A stretch of 64,000 nucleotides of DNA from Pseudomonas baetica (GTDB lineage Bacteria; Pseudomonadota; Gammaproteobacteria; Pseudomonadales; Pseudomonadaceae), in contig NZ_JAIHLQ010000001.1 of the NCBI RefSeq assembly GCF_019733355.1, forward strand, positions 292,988 to 356,987, written 5' to 3'. The position numbers and the translations under genes are program-made. Below are positions 56,773-64,000 of the stretch, in pieces (position 1 is the first letter of the stretch; every line of letters begins with the position of its first letter). Below the pieces are notes generated by a model, which did no database searches, had not been told where the DNA came from, and was given only the letters and a program-made list of their open reading frames with translations.

Positions 56773-57738
56773 TCACTGCTTGCTGGTTGCTGGGGCATCG
56801 GTATTACGCATCGAAAGAGCAATTCGTTCGGCAGTGCCGATTGGAATCTCACCCACCACGGTGACCATGATCTCGCCTTCCGGCGTGGTCAACCGACGGG
56901 ATACGGCGACAGTCGGGCCCAGTTGGGTGCGAGTATCAGTAACGGTAGCGCCATTCAATGGCTCAAGGAAAACCGAGAAGCGCGCCAAGCCATCGTCATA
57001 CATCAGGCTGGTGACCTGCGCCTTGGTTTCGGGATCTTTGTGCGAGGCGCTGCTGGTCAGTTCGAAGCCTGGGGGCAACCACACTGAATGCCAGACCTGA
57101 GCCGTTTTCACGGCAGAAGCCTTGTCGCTGTCGAGCTTGACTGGCTTGCAGTCGGCGTCGGCCAGCAGGTCTTTATCAGAGGGCACATCGTCGGTATCGA
57201 GGCTGGTGAACTGGAAGCGTTCGAGCAACTGCCCTTTGTCATTGAGCAACAATGACTTGAGCGGCAGCCCGGTCTGCTTGTCCAGATGCAACTCAAACCC
57301 GTAACGATGCTGGTCACGAGGCGTGAGCGATACGATCACTGCGTCTCGCCCCGCCACGCGCGATTTGCCAATGACGGCAAGGTCATACCAGTTTTTAAGC
57401 TTTTGCGGATCGAGAGGACGAGCGGCGGAGTTGGGAGTATCCCCCAGCCCGGCAATCAGGGTGCCGCTGACGCATTGAGTATGTCCATCAATGCGCACGA
57501 CTTCCTGCGCAGAACCGTCGAGCTGAAGTAAACGCTCGCGAACCTGGCCATTCTGGACGCGATGCCAGATGTTATGGGTAGAAAAACTACCGTTACGCTC
57601 GTAAACGAATGTGCCTTTAAAGCTTTGCTGCTGTTCGGCTTGGCCCAGACGGGTCAACCAGTCCTGGGCCTCGTCGGCGTGGGCTGGAAGAACAAACCAG
57701 CCACTGAGCAGAAGCGAGAGTAGAGGTATGGCGCGCAT
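56773..57738 (-). CDS. mucB: Periplasmic sigma-factor regulator MucB (RseB), 321 aa
   Basis: Signal peptide (MRAIPLLSLLLSGWFVLPAHA) and the two MucB/RseB domains (about residues 22-210 and 220-310). MucB binds the periplasmic part of MucA and shields it from regulated proteolysis, and it senses misplaced LPS or lipoproteins. It starts 8 bases after mucA, in one operon. Confidence 0.95.
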   Translation of the reverse strand: MRAIPLLSLLLSGWFVLPAHADEAQDWLTRLGQAEQQQSFKGTFVYERNGSFSTHNIWHRVQNGQVRERLLQLDGSAQEVVRIDGHTQCVSGTLIAGLGDTPNSAARPLDPQKLKNWYDLAVIGKSRVAGRDAVIVSLTPRDQHRYGFELHLDKQTGLPLKSLLLNDKGQLLERFQFTSLDTDDVPSDKDLLADADCKPVKLDSDKASAVKTAQVWHSVWLPPGFELTSSASHKDPETKAQVTSLMYDDGLARFSVFLEPLNGATVTDTRTQLGPTVAVSRRLTTPEGEIMVTVVGEIPIGTAERIALSMRNTDAPATSKQ

Positions 57739-57746
57739 GATCCTCC

Positions 57747-58334
57747 TTAACGGTTTTCCAGGCTCGCTGCACGCGCATATGGCAGTGCGCTTTCAGTACC
57801 TTTCAGTGCTGCCTGTTGAGCGTGTTGGCGCAAGTAACCCGGCAGACGCTGATCGTGCCAGCCCGGCTGACCTTGCAGTACGCCGTTGGCCATAGGGCCA
57901 GTAGCTTCCGAACTCTCACTATAGCCTGCCAGAACAGCCGGGCCTTTCACTTGTGGAGTGGCCAGGGTTGGCTGGTTCGATTGCTGTGCCAGTTCAACAC
58001 CCGCAATTTCATCCTGGTTGTAAAGGCGAACACCGGCCAGAACGGCAACAGTTACCGAGGCCGCAACAGCCAGACGACCGAGGTTGCGCCATGGGCTGCG
58101 AGATACTTTGGCCGGAGCCGTTTCGTCTTCCAGTGCAGCAGACACTGCCGCAGCGATATCCAGACGCGGAAGCAGCAAATCCTTGTGCATGGCTGCCCGA
58201 GCGATCTGGTAACGAGCCCAGGTCTCACGGGTTTCAACGTCGTCCAGTGCATTGAGCACTCGACGCAATTCCAGTTCGTCCGCTTCGTTATCCATCACTG
58301 CGGACAGCGATTCCTGCAGGGCTTCACGACTCAT
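57747..58334 (-). CDS. mucA: Anti-sigma factor MucA, 195 aa
   Basis: N-terminal sigma-binding domain (MSREALQESLSAVMDNEADELELRRVLN), a single membrane segment at about residues 88-105, and a periplasmic tail. It is intact: no truncation of the mucoid (mucA22-like) kind is present. It follows algU by 30 bases. Confidence 0.96.
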   Translation of the reverse strand: MSREALQESLSAVMDNEADELELRRVLNALDDVETRETWARYQIARAAMHKDLLLPRLDIAAAVSAALEDETAPAKVSRSPWRNLGRLAVAASVTVAVLAGVRLYNQDEIAGVELAQQSNQPTLATPQVKGPAVLAGYSESSEATGPMANGVLQGQPGWHDQRLPGYLRQHAQQAALKGTESALPYARAASLENR

Positions 58335-58364
58335 GGCGTTCCTCTCTTGGCTGTCGCCGCTGTC

Positions 58365-58946
58365 TCAGTTTTCCTGCAACAACGGTTGCAGGGCTTTATC
58401 GATGGCCTCCCGGGCGCGGAAAATCCGAGAGCGCACGGTACCCACCGGACACTGCATGACGCTCGCAATGTCCTCGTAACTCAGACCATCGAATTCGCGT
58501 AAAGTTAAAGCCGTACGCAAATCCTCTGGCAGTTGCTGAATGGTTCGATGGACGGTGCCTTCGATCTCATCCCGCAGCAGTGCACGTTCTGGTGATTCGA
58601 GATCCTTGAGGCCATGATCGCCGTCGTAGAACTCTGCATCTTCTGAACTTACATCGCTATCTGGCGGCCGGCGGCCGCGTGAAACCAGGTAATTCTTCGC
58701 CGTGTTTATGGCAATACGGTACAGCCACGTATAAAACGCACTGTCGCCGCGAAAGTTTCCAAGTGCTCGATACGCCTTGATAAAGGCTTCCTGAGCGACG
58801 TCCTGGGCTTCATGGGTGTCGTGCACAAAACGCACGATCAACCCGAGAATTTTGTGCTGATATTTCAGCACCAGCAGATCGAAAGCTCGCTTGTCGCCAC
58901 GTTGAACGCGCTCGACCAGTTGCTGATCCTCTTCCTGGGTTAGCAT
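58365..58946 (-). CDS. algU: ECF sigma factor AlgU (RpoE, sigma-22), 193 aa
   Basis: Full-length RpoE-type sigma: region 2 GNFRGDSAFYTWLYRIAINTAKN and region 4 with LTLREFDGLSYEDIASVMQCPVGTVRSRIFRAREAIDKAL. ATG 58946 (MLTQEEDQQL) is the family start; upstream codons to 59003 are not. It controls alginate, envelope stress and osmotic responses. Two AlgU-type promoters lie upstream, implying autoregulation. Confidence 0.97.
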   Translation of the reverse strand: MLTQEEDQQLVERVQRGDKRAFDLLVLKYQHKILGLIVRFVHDTHEAQDVAQEAFIKAYRALGNFRGDSAFYTWLYRIAINTAKNYLVSRGRRPPDSDVSSEDAEFYDGDHGLKDLESPERALLRDEIEGTVHRTIQQLPEDLRTALTLREFDGLSYEDIASVMQCPVGTVRSRIFRAREAIDKALQPLLQEN

Positions 58947-59005
58947 GAACACTCCTCGATAAGCCCGGAGGAGACTTGCATAACTAAATGACCAGACTTG
59001 CAACC

Positions 59006-59032
59006 ATAGACTCGGGCTTTTCGCAAAAGTTC
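59006..59032 (-). promoter_or_regulatory. AlgU-type (sigma-22) promoter of algU, proximal
   Basis: On the minus strand GAACTT (59032-59027), 16 bases, then TCTAT (59010-59006). The consensus is GAACTT-N16/17-TCTGA. It starts transcription about 50 bases before the algU ATG. Confidence 0.75.
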
Positions 59033-59198
59033 TCCCCCTCCAAGCAAGTTTCCTGCGGGCTCTGTTTTGGCACGCACGAAAAACGCAGCGCGGGATAAAC
59101 CGGCTGCGCGAATAATCTTGTCATCGGTTTCACCGGCAGGAACCCAACCGCAGATTCCGCACGCAAGCCGACACTGTCCCTTGTTTCTGGCACCGTCT

Positions 59199-59226
59199 AT
59201 TGATCTTGGGCCTTTGACAAAAGTTC
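59199..59226 (-). promoter_or_regulatory. Second AlgU-type promoter candidate of algU, distal
   Basis: On the minus strand GAACTT (59226-59221), 17 bases, then TCAAT (59203-59199). The -35 is perfect and the spacer start (TTG..AAA..GCCC) resembles the proximal one. P. aeruginosa algU also has two AlgU-dependent promoters, P1 and P3. Confidence 0.55.
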
Positions 59227-59503
59227 CAATTATTTATAGACGCCCCCACCCCACATTGGGCAACCCCGGGAAGAAAAAGTCTGTTTCATCGCCGATACAG
59301 TCGTCTCTCCACAAAACTTATGGAAATTCTTCCGACGAAACACACGGCTTTTTCCGTCACAGTAGTTTCACAATGCCATATAGGCCCGGCTATTGTGCCG
59401 CCCCACCCCTCTATATACTAGTGGGCTGTGTGGCTGTCTTGACTCGCCGATCCAGCTGTCTTGCACCACCCCCGATCCGGGTCGCTTTGAGCGGAATCCT
59501 GAA

Positions 59504-61111
59504 ATGAGCCAACAGTTTCAACACGATATTCTGGTCATTGGCAGCGGTGCTGCCGGTTTGAGTCTTGCGCTGACCCTTCCGGGTCATTTGCGCATAGCCG
59601 TACTGAGCAAGGGCGATCTCGCCAACGGTTCGACGTTCTGGGCCCAGGGTGGCGTCGCAGCTGTGCTGGACGACACCGACACTGTCGAATCCCACGTCGA
59701 TGACACCCTGAACGCCGGCGGCGGTCTGTGCCATGAAGACGCCGTGCGCTTCACCGTCGAGCACAGCCGGGAAGCCATCCAATGGCTGATCGATCAAGGC
59801 GTGCCGTTTACCCGCGACGAGCAGTCCGGCACTGAGGACGGCGGTTTCGAATTCCACCTGACCCGCGAAGGCGGCCATAGCCACCGGCGCATCATCCATG
59901 CGGCCGATGCCACCGGCGCTGCGATTTTCAAAACCTTGCTGGCCCAAGCCAAAGAACGCTCCAACATCGAACTGCTGGAGCAGCGAGTTGCCGTCGATCT
60001 GATTACCGAACGTCGCCTGGGCATGGACGGCGACCGCTGCCTTGGCGCCTACGTGCTGAACCGCGCCACGGGCGAAGTCGATACCTACGGCGCACGCTTC
60101 GTGATTCTGGCTTCCGGGGGGGCTGCCAAGGTCTACCTCTATACCAGCAACCCTGACGGCGCCTGTGGTGATGGCATCGCCATGGCCTGGCGCTCAGGCT
60201 GCCGGGTGGCGAATCTCGAATTCAATCAGTTCCACCCCACCTGCCTGTATCACCCGCAAGCCAAAAGCTTCCTGATCACTGAAGCGTTGCGCGGCGAAGG
60301 CGCGCATTTGAAGCTGCCCAATGGCGAACGCTTCATGTACCGCTTCGACAAGCGCGCCGAGCTCGCACCGCGTGACATCGTCGCACGCGCCATCGACCAT
60401 GAAATGAAGCGTCTGGGCGTGGATTGTGTCTATCTCGACATCAGCCACAAACCCGAAGCCTTTATAAAAAGTCACTTCCCGACGGTTTATGAACGCTGCC
60501 TCGGTTTCGGCATCGACATCACTCAACAACCGATCCCGGTCGTACCCGCCGCGCACTACACCTGTGGCGGAGTCATGGTCGACCAAAACGGCCGCACCGA
60601 TGTACCGGGTTTGTACGCCATCGGTGAAACCAGTTTCACCGGCCTGCACGGCGCCAATCGCATGGCCAGCAACTCGCTGCTGGAATGTTTCGTCTACGCC
60701 CGCTCGGCGGCGGCAGACATTCTGGCGCAACTCGATGATGTGACAGCGCCAAGCGCCCTGCCCGCGTGGGATGCCAGCCAGGTCACCGACTCCGACGAAG
60801 ACGTAATCATTGCGCACAACTGGGATGAACTGCGCCGTTTCATGTGGGACTACGTCGGTATCGTGCGCACCAACAAGCGCCTGCAACGGGCACAGCACCG
60901 TGTGCGCCTGTTGCTGGACGAGATCGACGAGTTCTACAGCAATTACCGAGTAAGTAGGGACCTGATCGAATTGAGGAACCTTGCTCAGGTAGCAGAACTG
61001 ATGATCCGGTCTGCCATGGAACGCAAGGAATCTCGGGGCCTGCACTACACTTTGGACTACCCGAAGATGCTGCCAGAGGCGAAGGATACGATCCTCACAC
61101 CGACCTTTTGA
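59504..61111 (+). CDS. nadB: L-aspartate oxidase, 535 aa
   Basis: FAD-binding motif GSGAAG (residues 13-18 of [15 protein letters not shown]), central fumarate-reductase-like domain with HPTCLYHP and [13 protein letters not shown] segment [15 protein letters not shown] and a C-terminal helical domain. It oxidises aspartate to iminoaspartate for NAD. The reading frame is open for 37 codons before ATG 59504; that part is not family-like. The C-terminal end (DTILTPTF) is short; phage-type DNA begins immediately after it, so a small part of the tail may have been replaced. Confidence 0.96.
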   Translation: MSQQFQHDILVIGSGAAGLSLALTLPGHLRIAVLSKGDLANGSTFWAQGGVAAVLDDTDTVESHVDDTLNAGGGLCHEDAVRFTVEHSREAIQWLIDQGVPFTRDEQSGTEDGGFEFHLTREGGHSHRRIIHAADATGAAIFKTLLAQAKERSNIELLEQRVAVDLITERRLGMDGDRCLGAYVLNRATGEVDTYGARFVILASGGAAKVYLYTSNPDGACGDGIAMAWRSGCRVANLEFNQFHPTCLYHPQAKSFLITEALRGEGAHLKLPNGERFMYRFDKRAELAPRDIVARAIDHEMKRLGVDCVYLDISHKPEAFIKSHFPTVYERCLGFGIDITQQPIPVVPAAHYTCGGVMVDQNGRTDVPGLYAIGETSFTGLHGANRMASNSLLECFVYARSAAADILAQLDDVTAPSALPAWDASQVTDSDEDVIIAHNWDELRRFMWDYVGIVRTNKRLQRAQHRVRLLLDEIDEFYSNYRVSRDLIELRNLAQVAELMIRSAMERKESRGLHYTLDYPKMLPEAKDTILTPTF

Positions 61112-61163
61112 GGCACGTTAGGAGCCTTCAGGTTAGCGAGGAGAGACCCCGTTTTGCAACAGG

Positions 61164-61196
61164 TTTGTCCCACCTTTGTTCCACCTTTGTCCCAGT
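61164..61196. repeat. Three tandem 11-bp repeats
   Basis: TTTGTCCCACC (61164-61174), TTTGTTCCACC (61175-61185) and TTTGTCCCAGT (61186-61196) follow each other directly. They lie 53 bases after the nadB stop, at the edge of the phage-type segment. They could be recombinase- or regulator-binding sites; this is not proven. Confidence 0.55.
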
Positions 61197-61298
61197 CCTC
61201 GGCTCATTCGTCCGGGGTCTCCAGGGAGGGGCATACGGGGGAAAGCCTGGGAAGACATTGTGTGGAATGGGGTCTCAGATTTTTCTGTCAGTTTTTCA

Positions 61299-61403
61299 TC
61301 AAGGGTCTTTGAGGTGCCCGTATAGCCAACGGCACGCATTGACGCACCATAAGGCCATATGGACAGCCACACAGACCCAGTACAGGGCCTGCAAGCGGTC
61401 CAT
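61299..61403 (-). CDS. Small predicted membrane protein, 34 aa
   Basis: ATG 61403 has AGGTGAC upstream. The protein is MDRLQALYWV, then hydrophobic VAVHMALWC, then NACRWLYGHLKDP: one membrane-spanning segment, Trp-rich, ending with a basic residue. It starts 8 bases after the 74-residue gene, in the same operon. It is too short for most gene callers. Holin-like function is conceivable but unsupported. Confidence 0.5.
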   Translation of the reverse strand: MDRLQALYWVCVAVHMALWCVNACRWLYGHLKDP

Positions 61404-61411
61404 GAGGTCAC

Positions 61412-61636
61412 CTATGATTTCAGGGAGTGGTGGAAGCTGAAGTTTGTAAGGCCGTAATGCTTGGCAACCTCAAGGATGCCCTCATAGGAGTCAGGCCAGC
61501 CTCCACGGCTTGAGTCGTTGGTGGCTCCCGACTGAAGCAGGGCAAAACAAACAGCCGCATATGGGGTCAGATGATCGACTGACACCTTCGTGACCACTCG
61601 TTTATTGTTGTAAGTGAAACACAGCGTGAAGCTCAT
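61412..61636 (-). CDS. Phage-type hypothetical protein, 74 aa
   Basis: ATG 61636 (MSFTLCFTYNNKRVV) has AAGG seven bases upstream and is preferred to a GTG at 61684, which overlaps the KilA-N stop (GTGA) but lacks a ribosome site. A beta-rich N-terminus (TLCFTYNNKRVVTKVSVDH) then helix (YAAVCFALLQSG) is seen. It follows the KilA-N gene in the same direction. I do not recognise it. Confidence 0.6.
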   Translation of the reverse strand: MSFTLCFTYNNKRVVTKVSVDHLTPYAAVCFALLQSGATNDSSRGGWPDSYEGILEVAKHYGLTNFSFHHSLKS

Positions 61637-61680
61637 GGCTGACCTTACGTTGGAGTGTTTAGCGGCTGAGCATAGCAACT

Positions 61681-62232
61681 TCACGCTCTAAGCGGGGACC
61701 TATTGAGGCCTAAACCAATGGCTCGCTCAAGGGACAGGTTGCCCTTGGCTACAGCAGCCCTCAGCCCCTTTTGGGTGTTCTTGTGGGGAGCTTTGAGAGC
61801 CCTCCAGTCACAGCGATCATTGAAGGCGGACCGCTCAAGGATTGCAGCACTATGGTCATTGCCCATGTTGCGCATCTTGTCGGCCACCAGTAAGGCGACC
61901 TCAGGCATCTCAAGGATCGCCTCGAAGGCGTCATAGACCATTGCCTCGAACTCATCTGAGACCCATCCGGCATATGCCAGAGTGGCCCGCTTGGTGGCCC
62001 GAGTCACGGAGCCTGCTCGCCCCTTGTTTAACGAACCGATATTTCCGGTTTGTTCCAAGGTCTTGGCCTTCTTGGTGTCTACCCACTTACCCGGTTGTTT
62101 GCCTTTGGGTAGCTTCAGGGTCCGCCAGATGTCAGTCAGGTCCCACATACCTGAGTCATTAGCCTTGAAAGGTTTACCCTCAATGATGATTACGTGGGCC
62201 GCGTGCTTGTGTTTGATATCGATCATGTTCAT
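61681..62232 (-). CDS. KilA-N domain protein, 183 aa
   Basis: The N-terminal 110 residues match the phage KilA-N DNA-binding fold: FKANDSGMWDLTDIWRTL near residue 20 and RATLAYAGWVSDEFEAMVYDAF near residues 88-110. The C-terminal part (to residue 183, SPLRA) is helical. ATG 62232 has AAAGGAAAAC upstream, next to a strong hairpin (62243-62323). In phages such proteins act as antirepressors or early regulators. Its place in a minus-strand cluster supports phage origin. Confidence 0.85.
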   Translation of the reverse strand: MNMIDIKHKHAAHVIIIEGKPFKANDSGMWDLTDIWRTLKLPKGKQPGKWVDTKKAKTLEQTGNIGSLNKGRAGSVTRATKRATLAYAGWVSDEFEAMVYDAFEAILEMPEVALLVADKMRNMGNDHSAAILERSAFNDRCDWRALKAPHKNTQKGLRAAVAKGNLSLERAIGLGLNRSPLRA

Positions 62233-62242
62233 GTTTTCCTTT

Positions 62243-62323
62243 TGTTTGCTCTCTGAGTTCGCTCCCACAGACCAGCACACAGGCCCCATGACGGGCTCTG
62301 ATCGATGGCACAGAGAGCAAACA
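62243..62323 (-). promoter_or_regulatory. 13-bp inverted repeat in the leader of the KilA-N gene
   Basis: TGTTTGCTCTCTG (62243-62255) and CAGAGAGCAAACA (62311-62323) pair perfectly, with a 55-base loop holding a small GCCC/GGGC hairpin. The stem ends 11 bases before the KilA-N start codon. It could be an RNase III processing site, a translation-control hairpin or an operator. Confidence 0.55.
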
Positions 62324-62407
62324 GAAAGACTGTGTTTGATGAATGCCCAGCGACGGGCGTTAACCGGTCCAGATTTGGACTCGTTGATTGATGGAATCCA
62401 GCGAGGC

Positions 62408-62425
62408 CCCCTCAGACTTGAGGGG
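62408..62425 (-). terminator. Hairpin after the capsid-like gene
   Basis: CCCCTCA (62408-62414), loop GACT, TGAGGGG (62419-62425), perfect 7-bp stem. It lies 28 bases after the stop of the 336-residue gene; no T run follows, so it may instead be a processing or attenuating hairpin. Confidence 0.45.
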
Positions 62426-62452
62426 ACCCTTTAGGCCCTACTTGCGGGTCCC

Positions 62453-63463
62453 TCAAGGCGCATCCGAAAGGACGATCTGCTTGATGAGAGGCAAGGCCAC
62501 TGGGGTGGTCTCCCAGTCAGAACCGTTTACCTTCACCTCGACCATAGCGGTAGCCATTACGTCTACCACTGCGCTGACCTCCAGCTCCCAGCTCAGCGAG
62601 GCACTATTGCGGCTCAGCTCAATGCGCCACACGTCGCCTTCACGGTTCTCACGAAAGGACAACAGAGCGAACGCTTTGGGTGCCAAGAAGATGCCTCGAT
62701 CTGGTCCGCTGTAGACCTGCACACGAGTGCCCACCAATTCGTCGATGTCCTCCAAGCCTGCCCTTTGGGCGGCACGATTAAGAACAGGGCGAAGACTCAC
62801 GGGAATCAGAACGCCAAACTCTGAGATGTCACGACCCCAGTAGGTGTCCAGGTGGGTGGCGATGAGGTCAAGGAAGTCCTCAGCCTGGGCAGCCGGTGTG
62901 CCAGTGAGTGGCCCAACGTAGACCTTAGAGACCGAGGGTTGGCTCTCCAGGCTCTCAGCGATCTTACCAGCCATGGTCAGCTCAAGGTCATTTAGGACCT
63001 TATTGGCGGTCTGCTCCATGCTCCGCTCAGTGAAACCAAACTGGACGGTGTGGTCGAGGATAGAGATTCGAGCCGACACCAACACGCCGACCTCAGGGGC
63101 CTCCATGGACACAAGCGAGCCTGCCAGAGCTACACCCTTGGTCACTGTGCGACCATCGTAGGTCTGCCGGGGATCGAAGGTCACTGACCGATCAGCCATC
63201 AGGGCGACTTGGGGGCACGTTGGGATCGAACCATAAGGGCGCACTTCGGACGGGAAAGCATTGTTCATGTCCTCCCGCCACTCTTCGCCATTCAGGTGCT
63301 CATCGGCGGCTTCCTGCATTGCCAAGGCGTAGACCGCTGGGTCGCTTGCGGCCACCTCTTCGGCCCGAATGTCCGAACTGTGGAATGTCGCCTGGGTAAG
63401 CCCGAGGGACTTCACGGATTGGGTATAGACCCGCTCAGGGGCCTTGTATTGAAAAGGCTTCAT
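62453..63463 (-). CDS. Capsid-like phage structural protein (putative), 336 aa
   Basis: ATG 63463 has AGGAG 8 bases upstream. The protein is acidic, has a beta-rich middle (about residues 90-160), a long helix (LNDLELTMAGKIAESL, about 168-183), a mixed alpha/beta part and a beta-rich end (SAVVDVMATAMVEVKV). Size and order of elements resemble HK97-fold major capsid proteins, in which a spine helix is followed by the P domain, but no family motif is certain. It lies downstream of an Ala-rich helical gene, as a capsid gene would follow a scaffold gene. Function is inference. Confidence 0.55.
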   Translation of the reverse strand: MKPFQYKAPERVYTQSVKSLGLTQATFHSSDIRAEEVAASDPAVYALAMQEAADEHLNGEEWREDMNNAFPSEVRPYGSIPTCPQVALMADRSVTFDPRQTYDGRTVTKGVALAGSLVSMEAPEVGVLVSARISILDHTVQFGFTERSMEQTANKVLNDLELTMAGKIAESLESQPSVSKVYVGPLTGTPAAQAEDFLDLIATHLDTYWGRDISEFGVLIPVSLRPVLNRAAQRAGLEDIDELVGTRVQVYSGPDRGIFLAPKAFALLSFRENREGDVWRIELSRNSASLSWELEVSAVVDVMATAMVEVKVNGSDWETTPVALPLIKQIVLSDAP

Positions 63464-63504
63464 TTCTTGTAACTCCTAAAGGTTATGAATGGGTGTGGTT
63501 GCCA

Positions 63505-63860
63505 TCAGCGGCCAAGCTGGGCACGGAGACGCTCACCGTAATCACGGATGGCTTGAGCCTGACGTGCACGCTCGGCCTTCTTCTCTGCGATTTCCTGTGC
63601 GGTCGGCACACGGCACCGCTCAGCGTTGGCCTTAGCCTCAGCAATCTGACGGGCTTCAAGTGCTGCCTTCTCGGCCATATGCTCTCGATAACTACGAGCG
63701 GCCTCAGGGGATGCACTCAGGGACAGACCAGCAGCGGCAAATACTTGAGCAACCTGAAGGATTCCCGAGTAGTTCTTGCCGTGTGCTGCCACCAATAGGG
63801 GCAACAACAAAGTCTCGACATACTCTCGGGCCATTGGCTGACCGTTCACGGTGGCCTTAG
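63505..63860 (-). pseudogene. Ala-rich coiled-coil phage protein, cut by an IS5-family element
   Basis: The frame runs from a stop at 63505 up to at least 63860 and into the IS, so its 5' end is separated by the insertion. The 114 codons after the GTG at 63849 contain a hydrophobic helix (YVETLLLPLLVAAHG) and a charged Ala/Glu/Arg-rich coiled coil (about residues 55-110). This could be the C-terminal part of a scaffold or tail protein. GTG 63849 or ATG 63834 might still be used as a start. Confidence 0.55.
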
Positions 63861-64000
63861 GGAAACTCTGAAAAAGGTTTCAAAATCTGGTGAAATATCT
63901 CCCATCACATGAGCTGAACGGTTGATCCCCCCATGAAGCAGATTTCTTTCGCCGATGCCGAGTACGCAGGTAAACGTAAGCGAACCCGCCGTGAGATTTT
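63857..64000 (+). mobile_element. Left end of an IS5-family insertion sequence (partial)
   Basis: TTAG at 63857-63860 fits the YTAR target-site duplication of IS5-type elements; the element starts GGAAACTCTGAAAAAGG at 63861. A transposase gene starts at 63933. The right end lies outside the window. It is inserted in the 5' part of the Ala-rich phage gene. Confidence 0.8.
63933..64000 (+). CDS. IS5-family transposase, N-terminal end (partial)
   Basis: The 22 visible codons read MKQISFADAEYAGKRKRTRR, the usual start of the DDE transposases of the IS5/IS1182-like group of Pseudomonas. The rest is outside the window. The DDE residues are not visible. Confidence 0.8.
   Translation, partial: MKQISFADAEYAGKRKRTRREI

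Larger units (their letters stand above)
58947..59503. other. Intergenic region between algU and nadB
   Basis: A 557-base stretch with divergent promoters. The left half holds two AlgU-type promoters for algU (separate entries). Near nadB, TATACT at 59414-59419 is a likely -10. No gene or small RNA can be supported. Confidence 0.6.

Noticed and set aside
59067..59507. A 146-codon frame between algU and nadB
   Set aside because: It runs through both AlgU-type promoters and the nadB promoter, and has no domain or start signal.
61133..61411. A 92-codon minus-strand frame at the phage/nadB junction
   Set aside because: It overlaps the 34-residue gene in another frame, crosses the tandem repeats and ends in the host flank; its composition is not protein-like.

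Overview
The window reads as chromosomal DNA of a Pseudomonas of the fluorescens group. The evidence is an intact algU-mucA-mucB-mucD block next to nadB, a bcp-gcvR/dapA-bamC-purC block with a tRNA-Ser downstream, an rnd/ycgL/dehydrogenase block, and many REP-type inverted repeats with the core GCGAGCxxGCCCGCTCCCACA between genes. Species assignment is inference from gene order and protein character; no database was searched.

Layout. Positions 1-8621 hold the end of a porin gene, an ECF-type sigma/anti-sigma pair, a FabH-like ketoacyl synthase, the helicase HrpA and the isocitrate dehydrogenase kinase/phosphatase AceK. Positions 8849-14499 hold two convergent DMT exporters (one behind an unusually long structured leader), LpxO, CysK and an AsmA-like protein. 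Positions 14722-21699 hold a MoxR/VWA pair and a 5-oxoproline module (MFS carrier, pxpA, pxpB, pxpC) with a divergent LysR regulator. Positions 21742-34201 are mostly single housekeeping or poorly known genes: oligopeptidase B, a cyclic-nucleotide-binding gene broken by a small deletion, an HNH protein, a SPOUT methylase, a catalytically dead-looking metallopeptidase relative, and ycgN, nitroreductase, dehydrogenase, ycgL and rnd. Positions 34365-41311 hold EptA with ColR-like boxes upstream, an MFS carrier, two LysR regulators, a CHMI-type isomerase and LtrA. Positions 41383-45514 form one tightly overlapping operon for a lipid-linked sugar modification (GtrB-like, methyltransferase, GtrA, large membrane protein). 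Positions 45831-47049 hold small hypothetical genes and tRNA-Ser(CGA). Positions 47135-55053 hold purC, an MBL hydrolase, bamC, dapA, gcvR, bcp, an AI-2E-type permease, a TusA-like protein and a BepA-like protease. Positions 55132-61111 carry mucD, mucB, mucA, algU and nadB.

Positions 61112-64000 differ from the rest: a run of minus-strand phage-type genes (a truncated Ala-rich helical protein, a 336-residue capsid-like protein, a KilA-N protein, a 74-residue protein and a 34-residue membrane protein), with long hairpins between genes, cut on the right by an IS5-family element. No integrase is visible, so this is either a decayed prophage or the left edge of one that continues past the window. 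It is the part most likely to hold something undescribed.

Envelope maintenance links several regions: AlgU/MucABD, BamC, the BepA-like protease, LpxO, EptA and the Gtr-type operon all act on, or sense the state of, the outer membrane. Apart from the cyclic-nucleotide gene and the IS-interrupted phage gene, the chromosomal genes look intact.
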